Source: Paracoccus denitrificans
GTDB lineage: Bacteria > Pseudomonadota > Alphaproteobacteria > Rhodobacterales > Rhodobacteraceae
Length of the DNA: 5,141 nt
Direction of reading: 5' to 3'
Assembly: GCA_003240735.1 (NCBI GenBank)
Contig: QFNE01000045.1
Span: 1 to 5,141 of the forward strand
The translations under genes and the position numbers were made by a program. How positions within the stretch are numbered: the first letter of the stretch is position 1; every line of letters starts with the position of its first letter. Of the stretch, positions 1-5,141 are shown one piece after another. A model generated the notes under the pieces. The model searched no databases. It saw nothing but the letters and a program-made list of their open reading frames with translations, and had not been told where the DNA came from.

Positions 1-99
1 CGTGATCGCAGCCGTCAGCGTCGTCTTGCCGTGGTCAACGTGACCAATCGTCCCGATGTTGACGTGCGGTTTATTACGCTCAAACTTTGCCTTTGCCAT
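1..99 (-). CDS. tuf: Elongation factor Tu, N-terminal 33 codons (partial)
   Basis: EF-Tu is the GTPase that delivers aminoacyl-tRNA to the ribosomal A site in the cytoplasm. The visible peptide begins MAKAKFERNKPHVNIGTIGH and continues into the P-loop (G1) motif GHVDHGKT at residues 19-26, which matches bacterial EF-Tu almost residue for residue. The gene runs off the low-coordinate edge, so about 33 of roughly 391 residues are present. The ATG at 97-99 is fixed by the conserved MAKxKFER start and by an AAGGAG ribosome binding site 8 nt upstream. It is the last visible gene of the str operon, 64 nt after fusA, and may be co-transcribed with it through the hairpin at 138-156. Alphaproteobacteria often carry two nearly identical tuf genes, so this could be either copy; the str location is usually called tufA, but a copy letter cannot be assigned from the sequence. 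Confidence 0.98.
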   Translation of the reverse strand, partial: MAKAKFERNKPHVNIGTIGHVDHGKTTLTAAIT

Positions 100-107
100 A
101 AGCAGGG

Positions 108-113
108 CTCCTT
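108..113 (-). promoter_or_regulatory. Shine-Dalgarno site of tuf
   Basis: AAGGAG on the minus strand, 8 nt before the tuf ATG, is a near-ideal ribosome binding site and the strongest in the window, as expected for one of the most highly translated mRNAs. It is perfectly complementary to a CUCCUU tract 19 nt upstream in the same RNA (plus-strand 133-138), which could mask it. Confidence 0.85.
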
Positions 114-137
114 GAATTGAACTGTACTGGGAAAGGA

Positions 138-156
138 GGCGGGGTGTGACCCCGCC
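138..156 (-). terminator. GC-rich hairpin between fusA and tuf (possible leaky terminator or attenuator)
   Basis: On the transcribed strand a perfect 7-bp stem GGCGGGG/CCCCGCC encloses the 5-nt loop TCACA, starting 7 nt after the fusA stop codon. It is followed by TCCTTTCCC, which is pyrimidine-rich but lacks an unbroken T run, so it is a poor intrinsic terminator by sequence. It could partly terminate transcription, protect the 3' end of a processed fusA mRNA, or act as a processing site that sets tuf expression apart from fusA. The structure is clear; its role is inference. Confidence 0.45.
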
Positions 157-163
157 ATCCCGA

Positions 164-2287
164 TCAGGCGTATTTCTTTTGGATCTCGTCCGAGATGTTC
201 TGCGGCACGGCCTCGTAGTGGTCGAACTGCATCGAGAACACCGCGCGGCCCGAAGACATCGAACGCAGGTTGTTGATGTAGCCGAACATGTTGGCCAGCG
301 GCACGAAGGCGTCGATGACGTTGGCGTTGCCGCGCGCGTCCTGCCCCCGAACCATGCCACGACGGCTGGTCAGGTCGCCGATGATCGAACCGGTGTATTC
401 TTCGGGCGTCACGACTTCGACCTTCATGATCGGTTCCAGCAGCTTTGCACCGGCCTTGCGCAGGCCTTCACGCATTGCTGCACGGGACGCGATTTCGAAC
501 GCCAGCACCGAGGAGTCGACGTCGTGATAGGCACCGTCGATCAGAGCGACCTTGAAGTCGATGACGGGGAAGCCTGCCAACGGACCGGAGTCCATGACCG
601 ACTTGATGCCTTTTTCGACGCCGGGGATGTATTCCTTCGGCACCGCACCACCAACGATCTTCGATTCGAACGAGTAACCCTCGCCCGGCTCGGTCGGATC
701 GATGACCAGCTTGATGCGCGCGAACTGACCCGTACCACCCGTCTGTTTCTTGTGGGTGTAGTCGATCTCAGCGGACTGAGAGATGGTCTCACGGTAAGCC
801 ACCTGCGGCGCACCGATGTTCGCCTCGACCTTGAACTCGCGACGCATGCGGTCGACGAGGATGTCGAGGTGAAGTTCGCCCATGCCCTTCATGATCGTCT
901 GACCCGATTCCAGATCGGTTTCGACGCGGAACGACGGGTCTTCGGCTGCCAGGCGTTGAAGGGCGAGGCCCATCTTTTCCTGGTCGGCTTTGGACTTCGG
1001 CTCAACCGCGATCTCGATCACCGGCTCGGGGAACGTCATGGTTTCCAGAACCACCGGCTTGGTCGGGTCGCACAGTGTGTCACCCGTGGTGGTTTCCTTC
1101 AGACCGGCCAGCGCGATGATGTCGCCTGCATAGGCTTCTTCGATCTCCTCGCGGTTGATCGCGTGCATCATCATCATCCGGCCAACGCGTTCACGTTTGC
1201 CTTTGGTCGAGTTCATCATCGAATCGCCCTTCTTCAGCGTGCCCGAATACAGGCGCGTGAAGGTCAGCGAACCGACGAAGGGATCGTTCATGATCTTGAA
1301 TGCCAGACCAGAGAAGGGCTGCGCATCATCGGCCTTGCGGGCGATGTCACGGGTTTCCGACTCATCGTCCGGGGCAAAGCCCATCAGGTCCGGCACGTCC
1401 AGCGGCGACGGCAGGAAGTCGATGACAGAGTTCAGGAGCGGCTGAACGCCCTTATTCTTGAAGGCCGAACCGGCGGTGACCGGGAAGAACGACAGCGACA
1501 GCGTGCCCTTGCGGATCAGTGCCCGCAGGGTGTCTTCGCTAGGCTCTTCACCCTCGAGATAGGCTTCCATCGCGGCATCGTCTTGCTCGACCGCCAGCTC
1601 GATCATCTTCCCGCGCCATTCGTCAGCCAGATCGGCCAGCTCTTCGCGGATGGGCTGACGAACCCAGCTTGCGCCAAGGTCTTCACCCTTCCAGACCCAC
1701 TCTTCCATGCGGATCAGGTCGATGATGCCTTCCAGCTTGTCCTCGGCACCGATCGGCAGCGCGATCGGGCACGGGATGCCGCCAGTGCGGTCCTTGATCA
1801 TCTGGACGCAGTTGAAGAAGTCGGCGCCGATCTTGTCCATCTTGTTGACGAACACGATGCGCGGAACGTTGTAACGGTCCGCCTGACGCCAGACCGTTTC
1901 GGTCTGCGGCTCGACACCTGCGTTGGCGTCGAGAAGGCAGATCGCGCCATCCAGAACAGCCAGCGAGCGTTCAACTTCGATGGTGAAGTCGACGTGGCCG
2001 GGGGTGTCGATGATGTTGAAGCGGTACTTCGTATCGGACGTCCCTTCGGTGGACGGATCTTCCTGACGCTGCCAGAAAGTGGTCGTCGCAGCAGAGGTGA
2101 TCGTGATCCCCCGCTCCTGCTCCTGTTCCATCCAGTCCATCGTCGCGGCGCCGTCGTGGACTTCGCCGATCTTGTGGGACTTGCCGGTGTAATACAGGAT
2201 CCGCTCGGTCGTCGTGGTTTTACCCGCGTCGATGTGAGCCATGATCCCAAAGTTGCGATAACGCTGAAGCGGATATTCGCGTGCCAT
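164..2287 (-). CDS. fusA: Translation elongation factor G (EF-G)
   Basis: EF-G is the cytoplasmic GTPase that drives tRNA-mRNA translocation and, with ribosome recycling factor, splits post-termination ribosomes. The 707-residue protein is full length. The G domain shows G1 AHIDAGKT (17-24), G2 RGITI (59-63, switch I Thr62), G3 DTPGH (94-98), G4 NKMD (148-151) and G5 GSAFKNKG (273-280). Domains II and III follow, then the domain IV start QTGGTGQFAR and the loop YHDVDSS (587-593), whose His588 matches the tip residue that enters the decoding centre. The C-terminal domain V holds the SRRGMVRG region. The ATG at 2285-2287 has AAGGAAGG 7 nt upstream and gives the usual MAREYPLxRYRN start. It lies 18 nt after rpsG in the str operon. 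The segment between FW (71-72) and the G3 motif is about six residues longer than in E. coli EF-G as I recall it. No truncation or frameshift is seen. Confidence 0.99.
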   Translation of the reverse strand: MAREYPLQRYRNFGIMAHIDAGKTTTTERILYYTGKSHKIGEVHDGAATMDWMEQEQERGITITSAATTTFWQRQEDPSTEGTSDTKYRFNIIDTPGHVDFTIEVERSLAVLDGAICLLDANAGVEPQTETVWRQADRYNVPRIVFVNKMDKIGADFFNCVQMIKDRTGGIPCPIALPIGAEDKLEGIIDLIRMEEWVWKGEDLGASWVRQPIREELADLADEWRGKMIELAVEQDDAAMEAYLEGEEPSEDTLRALIRKGTLSLSFFPVTAGSAFKNKGVQPLLNSVIDFLPSPLDVPDLMGFAPDDESETRDIARKADDAQPFSGLAFKIMNDPFVGSLTFTRLYSGTLKKGDSMMNSTKGKRERVGRMMMMHAINREEIEEAYAGDIIALAGLKETTTGDTLCDPTKPVVLETMTFPEPVIEIAVEPKSKADQEKMGLALQRLAAEDPSFRVETDLESGQTIMKGMGELHLDILVDRMRREFKVEANIGAPQVAYRETISQSAEIDYTHKKQTGGTGQFARIKLVIDPTEPGEGYSFESKIVGGAVPKEYIPGVEKGIKSVMDSGPLAGFPVIDFKVALIDGAYHDVDSSVLAFEIASRAAMREGLRKAGAKLLEPIMKVEVVTPEEYTGSIIGDLTSRRGMVRGQDARGNANVIDAFVPLANMFGYINNLRSMSSGRAVFSMQFDHYEAVPQNISDEIQKKYA

Positions 2288-2294
2288 GTGGGGC

Positions 2295-2302
2295 CTTCCT
2301 TT
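2295..2302 (-). promoter_or_regulatory. Shine-Dalgarno site of fusA
   Basis: AAGGAAGG on the minus strand lies 7 nt before the fusA ATG, inside the 18-nt gap after the rpsG stop codon. Its position supports the chosen start, and independent re-initiation on fusA right after rpsG is likely. Confidence 0.8.
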
Positions 2303-2305
2303 ACG

Positions 2306-2776
2306 TTACCAGCGGTAGTGGCTGAACGCTTTGTTGGCGTCGGCCATCTTGTGGGTGTCTTCGCGCTTCTTGACCGCGGTGCCGCGGTTGTTGACAGCGT
2401 CGGACAGCTCACCCGCAAGGCGCTCTTCCATGGTGTTTTCGTTGCGCTTCTTGGACGCGTCGATCAGCCAGCGGATCGCCAGCGCCTCACGGCGGATCGG
2501 ACGAACTTCGACCGGAACCTGATAGGTGGCACCACCGACGCGGCGCGAACGCACCTCGACCGAAGGTTTCACATTGTCCAAAGCTTCGTGGAACACCTCG
2601 ATCGGCTCGCGCTTGAGGCGCGATTCAACACGCTCCAGCGCGTTGTAGACGATCTTTTCGGCGACGGATTTTTTGCCGTCAACCATCAGGTTGTTCATGA
2701 ATTTGGTCAGCACGCGATCGCCGTATTTGGCGTCGGGCAGAACTTCGCGCTTTTCAGCGGCGTGACGACGGGACAT
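2306..2776 (-). CDS. rpsG: 30S ribosomal protein S7
   Basis: S7 is a primary assembly protein that binds the 3' major domain of 16S rRNA and organises the 30S head near the mRNA exit channel and E site. The 156-residue product has the usual length. It begins MSRRHAAEKREVLPDAKYGD and contains the family signature KPSVEVRSRRVGGATYQVPV around residues 70-88, where the RNA-contacting beta-hairpin lies. It ends in the conserved ANKAFSHYRW. The ATG at 2774-2776 is preceded by GAGG, which overlaps the rpsL stop codon. The gap to rpsL is only 11 nt, so translation of the two is probably coupled. In E. coli, S7 represses the operon by binding an rpsL-rpsG spacer of about 100 nt. That spacer does not exist here, so any S7 feedback must use another site. 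Confidence 0.99.
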   Translation of the reverse strand: MSRRHAAEKREVLPDAKYGDRVLTKFMNNLMVDGKKSVAEKIVYNALERVESRLKREPIEVFHEALDNVKPSVEVRSRRVGGATYQVPVEVRPIRREALAIRWLIDASKKRNENTMEERLAGELSDAVNNRGTAVKKREDTHKMADANKAFSHYRW

Positions 2777-2785
2777 CTCTCAGAA

Positions 2786-2789
2786 CCTC
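2786..2789 (-). promoter_or_regulatory. Shine-Dalgarno site of rpsG, overlapping the rpsL stop
   Basis: The minus strand reads TGAGG across the end of rpsL, so the GAGG ribosome binding site shares two bases with the TGA stop codon and sits 9 nt before the rpsG ATG. This arrangement favours translational coupling of S7 synthesis to S12. Confidence 0.7.
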
Positions 2790-3159
2790 ACTTCGGACGC
2801 TTGGCGCCGTATTTCGAACGACGCTGACGACGATCTTTGACGCCTTGGGTATCCAAAACGCCGCGCAGGATGTGGTAACGCACACCGGGCAAGTCTTTTA
2901 CACGGCCGCCACGGATCAGCACGACGCTGTGTTCCTGAAGGTTGTGTTTTTCACCTGGGATGTAGGAGATGACCTCAAAGCCGTTCGTCAGGCGAACCTT
3001 GGCGACCTTCCGCATAGCGGAGTTCGGCTTTTTCGGCGTGGTGGTGTAGACGCGCGTGCAGACGCCGCGCTTCTGAGGGTTTCCCTGAAGGTGTTGCGAT
3101 TTGGATCGCTGCACCTTGGGCTGCCGCGGATTGCGGATCAGCTGTTGGATCGTCGGCAT
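2788..3159 (-). CDS. rpsL: 30S ribosomal protein S12
   Basis: S12 sits at the 30S-50S interface beside the decoding centre and controls translational accuracy. The product is 123 residues, starting MPTIQQLIRNPRQPKVQRSK, with QKRGVCTRVYTTTPKKPNSA and GRVKDLPGVRYH as the conserved core and SKYGAKRPK at the end. Lys43 and Lys88 (counting Met1), the classical streptomycin-resistance positions, are both wild type, so no ribosomal resistance change is seen there. Asp89 is the residue that RimO methylthiolates in E. coli. The start at 3157-3159 is chosen because it gives the canonical N-terminus. The same frame stays open upstream to 3393, but those 78 extra codons have no S12 similarity and lie in the leader and promoter. 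It is the first gene of the str operon, behind the promoter at 3372-3400. Confidence 0.99.
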   Translation of the reverse strand: MPTIQQLIRNPRQPKVQRSKSQHLQGNPQKRGVCTRVYTTTPKKPNSAMRKVAKVRLTNGFEVISYIPGEKHNLQEHSVVLIRGGRVKDLPGVRYHILRGVLDTQGVKDRRQRRSKYGAKRPK

Positions 3160-3366
3160 TCGGTTCCCCGTGTTGCTTTCGTCAATACTCGCAGCCTTCG
3201 CTGCGCCACTTCTCGACGGCACCTTGCGCGAATCGCAAAATGCCAAGCCCATCCAGCCCTGCAAAGGGTTGGAAAAGGCTGTGATTTCCAGAGGATCGAG
3301 GCAGTTAGGCCGCCCGGATCTGACCGTCAGACGGTCCTGGTCCCCCGATGCCGAAGCCTCAGGTGT
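3160..3366 (-). promoter_or_regulatory. Structured 5' leader of the str operon mRNA
   Basis: If transcription begins at A3366 or A3364, downstream of the -10 box, the rpsL mRNA carries an untranslated leader of about 205 nt. On the transcribed strand it holds several hairpins: GACCGT-CTG-ACGGTC (3322-3336, perfect 6-bp stem); TCCA/TGGA plus CCCT/AGGG around loop TTGC with one mismatch (3252-3273); TTGCG-ATTCG-CGCAA (3224-3238); and CGCAGC-GAAG-GCTGCG (3190-3205, perfect 6-bp stem, 30 nt before the ATG). No short closed upstream ORF with a good ribosome binding site is seen, and none of the hairpins is followed by a T run. The length suggests regulation, for example ribosomal-protein feedback, but I recognise no named RNA family. 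Confidence 0.55.
3165..3169 (-). promoter_or_regulatory. Weak Shine-Dalgarno site of rpsL
   Basis: GGGGA on the minus strand, 5 nt before the rpsL ATG, is the only purine-rich stretch at a suitable distance. It is a poorer match to the anti-Shine-Dalgarno sequence than those of fusA and tuf. Initiation may depend on leader structure or on factors other than a strong SD pairing. Confidence 0.5.
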
Positions 3367-3371
3367 GGCGC

Positions 3372-3400
3372 CGTATAGGGGCAATCGCCCCAACTGTCAA
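3372..3400 (-). promoter_or_regulatory. Sigma-70-type promoter of the str operon
   Basis: On the minus strand a perfect -35 box TTGACA (3395-3400) is followed, after exactly 17 nt, by the -10 box TATACG (3372-3377), four of six matches to TATAAT. The stretch between the -10 box and the likely start (A3366 or A3364) is GC-rich (GCGCC), like discriminators of stringently controlled ribosomal promoters. The spacer contains GGGGC-GATT-GCCCC (3378-3391), an inverted repeat that could be an operator. The -35 box begins 11 nt after the glycosyltransferase stop codon, so the promoter is purely intergenic and uncouples the str operon from the genes upstream. Confidence 0.85.
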
Positions 3401-3411
3401 CGCGCGGGGGG

Positions 3412-4305
3412 TCACTGGGGCTTTGCAGACGCCCGTCCGATGGCCCGGATCTGCGCCAGCCGATCACGGCGCAGTGCGGTCGGCAGACCAAAGTCGATCG
3501 CACCTTTGCGCAGGGTCGGCAGGTCGATCATGAACCGCCGCGCCAGGATTTCCTGCCAGTCAACATCGCCCTTTTCGCCCCACACATGCCCTGCCCCCTT
3601 GGTGGCGGAGTCGTTGTCGTAGTTCAGTAGCCGAACATACATGGCTGCTTCATTCATCATGAGACCCGGCATATGCATGGCGATCCGAAAATGCGAAAAG
3701 CTCATGATCGTCTTGCGGGCCTTTGGCCGAAGATACGCCGTCAGACCCGACACGTTGTGGTAAAGAACATGTCCGCTGACGTCGACGCCGTCCGCATGGG
3801 CCTGCAGCAACAATCCCCGCCCATAGTCGATGTAAGCCTGGCCCTTCGCCCGTTGCCACACCGGCTTCAGAAGCGAAAAGTCGGCCTTCCCCCGCTCGAT
3901 ATAGTCGACGGCCACGGCATCGTCGTCGTCCTGGCGGAAATGGCCCACGACATCGGCGTCGGATGAGATATGGGGCAGCACCGCATCGGCGCAGACGGCA
4001 AGATGACGACCGCCCGGGGGCCGCAGCTCCAGCCGGACCTGCGGCATGAAATCGGCAAGGTCGCGTAGCTGGGACAGGTAAGGCTGCGGCAAGTCGTCCC
4101 CCGTCAGGATCACCAGCGTAAAGTCCGGATCACTTTGACGCAGCAACGCGGGCAGAGTGACGTTTTCGAACCAGTACCACCGCCGGGCCAGTCGTTCAGG
4201 GTCATAGACGAAGGCCCGCTGCGCCTCGATGGTGGGGTGGGCCACCTGATAACCACCCTGCCCGACATAGGAAAATCGACACAGGCCGATCATCTGGACC
4301 CGCAT
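3412..4305 (-). CDS. Putative rhamnosyltransferase-like glycosyltransferase
   Basis: This 297-residue protein resembles the 'putative rhamnosyl transferase' family (Pfam Rhamno_transf) common in Rhodobacterales, recognised from memory by its start MIGLCRFSYVGQGGYQV, the WFENVTLPALLRQSDPDFTL segment (45-64) and the acidic motif FRQDDDDA (123-130). Asp126-129 probably form the DxD-type site that binds the nucleotide-sugar and metal ion, as in GT-A fold enzymes. No signal peptide or membrane helix is evident, so it should act in the cytoplasm, probably on surface polysaccharide or another cell-envelope glycan; donor and acceptor are unknown. The start at 4303-4305 has only GGGGG 6 nt upstream and an in-frame stop shortly before it; the ATG at 4291-4293 is an alternative. 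It lies alone between the rpoC terminator and the str promoter, with no sugar genes nearby. Weak ribosome binding suggests low expression. Confidence 0.82.
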   Translation of the reverse strand: MRVQMIGLCRFSYVGQGGYQVAHPTIEAQRAFVYDPERLARRWYWFENVTLPALLRQSDPDFTLVILTGDDLPQPYLSQLRDLADFMPQVRLELRPPGGRHLAVCADAVLPHISSDADVVGHFRQDDDDAVAVDYIERGKADFSLLKPVWQRAKGQAYIDYGRGLLLQAHADGVDVSGHVLYHNVSGLTAYLRPKARKTIMSFSHFRIAMHMPGLMMNEAAMYVRLLNYDNDSATKGAGHVWGEKGDVDWQEILARRFMIDLPTLRKGAIDFGLPTALRRDRLAQIRAIGRASAKPQ

Positions 4306-4406
4306 CAGCGGCCCCCAGTCATGTGATGGATGTGGTCACCTGCAAGATTCATATGCGCGAAAATAGGCGGGGTATGCCGTAAATTCCACCCCATCACCCG
4401 CAAACG
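4306..4406 (-). other. Gap upstream of the glycosyltransferase gene
   Basis: This 101-bp stretch must contain the glycosyltransferase promoter unless that gene relies on read-through past the rpoC terminator. I found no convincing pair of -35 and -10 boxes on the minus strand. AT-rich patches such as CATATGAAT (about 4348-4356) lack a partner at proper spacing. No small ORF or RNA gene is supported. Confidence 0.4.
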
Positions 4407-4434
4407 AAAAGGCCCGGCACTGGGCCGGGCCTTT
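4407..4434 (-). terminator. Rho-independent terminator of the rpoBC operon
   Basis: The transcribed strand forms a perfect 11-bp stem AAAGGCCCGGC/GCCGGGCCTTT with the 5-nt loop CCAGT, followed by one more T and then CGTTTG. It begins 22 nt after the rpoC stop codon. Stem length, GC content and the TTTT run make it a classic intrinsic terminator. On the plus strand the trailing sequence is only TTTCC, so it should work mainly for rpoC. Confidence 0.92.
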
Positions 4435-4456
4435 CCAAAGCGTTGCGAAGAACCGA

Positions 4457-5141
4457 TTACTCTTCGGTCTCGGTGATGATCACCGCTTCTTCGATGGGCT
4501 CCTGCGCCAGTGCGGCAACCGCCTCGGCCTCGGAACGGCGCATCTCGATGACCTCGTTGTCGCGGTCTTCGGCGATGCGCTTGACGCGCGAGGTGGCGCC
4601 ACCCGTCCCGGCCGGGATCAGACGGCCGACGATGACGTTTTCCTTCAGGCCGACCAGCTTGTCGCGCTTGCCCTGAACGGCGGCTTCGGTCAGCACGCGT
4701 GTCGTTTCCTGGAACGACGCGGCACTGATGAAGCTGCGGGTTTGCAGCGACGCCTTGGTGATGCCCAGAAGCACCGGTTCCCCCTGCGCCGGACGACCGC
4801 CGCGGGCTTCGATCTTGGCGTTCTCCTGAACGAACTCGTCCTTGTCGACGTGCTCGCCTTTCAGCAGCGTGGTGTCGCCGCTGTCCAGGATCTCGATCTT
4901 CTGCAGCATCTGACGAACGATCACCTCTATGTGCTTGTCGTTGATCTTCACGCCCTGCAGTCGATAGACGTCCTGCACCTCGTCGATCAGATAGTCGGCC
5001 AGCGCCTCGATCCCCATGATCCGCAGTATGTCGTGCGGCGCGGGGTTGCCGTCCATGATGTAGTCACCCTTCTGCACGAAGTCGCCTTCCTGCACCGGGA
5101 TGTGCTTGCCTTTCGGCACCATGTATTCGACGGCGTCCAGC
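4457..5141 (-). CDS. rpoC: RNA polymerase beta' subunit, C-terminal part (partial)
   Basis: Beta' forms, with beta, the catalytic cleft of RNA polymerase. The visible 227 residues are the C-terminal end of a protein of roughly 1,400 residues; the 5' part runs off the high-coordinate edge. The open frame continues upstream of the first visible ATG (5120-5122) through LDAVEY to the window edge, so that ATG is internal and not the start. Diagnostic stretches are EVQDVYRLQGVKINDKHIEV (near visible residues 54-73) and LGITKASLQTRSFISAASFQ followed by ETTRVLTEAA and LKENVIVGRLIPAGTG, all matching bacterial beta' near its C-terminus. The chain ends in a short, acidic, poorly conserved tail (ITETEE). 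The TAA stop at 4457-4459 is followed by the terminator at 4407-4434. The gene order rpoC then rpsL is the common bacterial arrangement. Confidence 0.98.
   Translation of the reverse strand, partial: LDAVEYMVPKGKHIPVQEGDFVQKGDYIMDGNPAPHDILRIMGIEALADYLIDEVQDVYRLQGVKINDKHIEVIVRQMLQKIEILDSGDTTLLKGEHVDKDEFVQENAKIEARGGRPAQGEPVLLGITKASLQTRSFISAASFQETTRVLTEAAVQGKRDKLVGLKENVIVGRLIPAGTGGATSRVKRIAEDRDNEVIEMRRSEAEAVAALAQEPIEEAVIITETEE

Noticed and set aside
146..2827. 893-codon open frame on the plus strand, antisense to fusA and rpsG
   Set aside because: It is a shadow of the GC-biased codons of two certain genes on the other strand. Its product is rich in Arg, His and Asp, resembles no known protein, and spans parts of three genes. 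Length alone is not evidence at this GC content.
2845..3378. Plus-strand open frame of 177 codons opposite rpsL and its leader
   Set aside because: It is antisense to rpsL and to the str promoter, with no recognisable domain and no ribosome binding site that I could support.
3160..3393. In-frame upstream extension of rpsL, including an ATG at 3250-3252
   Set aside because: The frame is open for 78 more codons, but S12 has a conserved N-terminus beginning at 3159, the extension has no similarity to S12, and part of it overlaps the -10 region and the promoter spacer, upstream of the likely transcription start.
3673..3966. Plus- and minus-strand open frames inside the glycosyltransferase gene
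   Set aside because: They overlap the DDDD-motif protein in other frames and show no family features; they are frame shadows.
3412..4305. Possibility that the glycosyltransferase is part of a mobile element or defence island
   Set aside because: No transposase, integrase, terminal inverted repeats, target-site duplication or tRNA is visible, and base composition looks similar to the flanking genes.
4369..4392. Inverted repeat GGGGT/ACCCC with a 14-nt loop upstream of the glycosyltransferase gene
   Set aside because: Only five base pairs with a long loop and no T run; expected by chance in GC-rich DNA and not placed relative to a recognisable promoter.

Overview
The window carries the end of the rpoBC operon and the start of the str (streptomycin) operon. 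Every gene is on the minus strand, so transcription runs from high to low coordinates. In that order: the 3' end of rpoC (RNA polymerase beta' subunit), a strong intrinsic terminator, a predicted rhamnosyltransferase-like glycosyltransferase gene, a consensus-like sigma-70 promoter with a leader of about 205 nt, then rpsL (S12), rpsG (S7), fusA (EF-G), and the first 33 codons of tuf (EF-Tu), cut by the window edge.

The DNA is GC-rich with strong GC bias at third codon positions. The ribosomal and elongation-factor proteins look alphaproteobacterial: S12 is 123 residues, S7 ends in SHYRW, and EF-G is 707 residues. The glycosyltransferase belongs to a DDDD-motif family that I associate mainly with Rhodobacterales (Roseobacter/Rhodobacter-type bacteria). 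I therefore infer a chromosomal, single-copy core region of a member of the Rhodobacteraceae or a close relative. The genus cannot be fixed from the sequence.

Layout: 4457-5141 rpoC C-terminus; 4407-4434 terminator; 4306-4406 short gap with no convincing promoter; 3412-4305 glycosyltransferase; 3372-3400 str promoter (TTGACA, 17 nt, TATACG); 3160-3366 structured rpsL leader; 2788-3159 rpsL; 2306-2776 rpsG, 11 nt after rpsL; 164-2287 fusA, 18 nt after rpsG; 100-163 fusA-tuf gap with a GC-rich hairpin; 1-99 tuf start.

The core genes work together in gene expression: polymerase, two 30S proteins near the decoding centre and mRNA exit, the translocase EF-G, and the aminoacyl-tRNA carrier EF-Tu. 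The glycosyltransferase does not belong to this machinery. It lies between the terminator of the upstream operon and the promoter of the downstream one, as a passenger or independently expressed gene. Most of the window is ordinary, highly conserved housekeeping DNA. The observations worth following up are regulatory: a palindrome in the promoter spacer, the long leader, the loss of the E. coli-type S7 site between rpsL and rpsG, and a hairpin plus a possible Shine-Dalgarno-masking tract before tuf. I see no mobile element, CRISPR array, tRNA or rRNA gene, and no convincing evidence of a novel multi-gene system.
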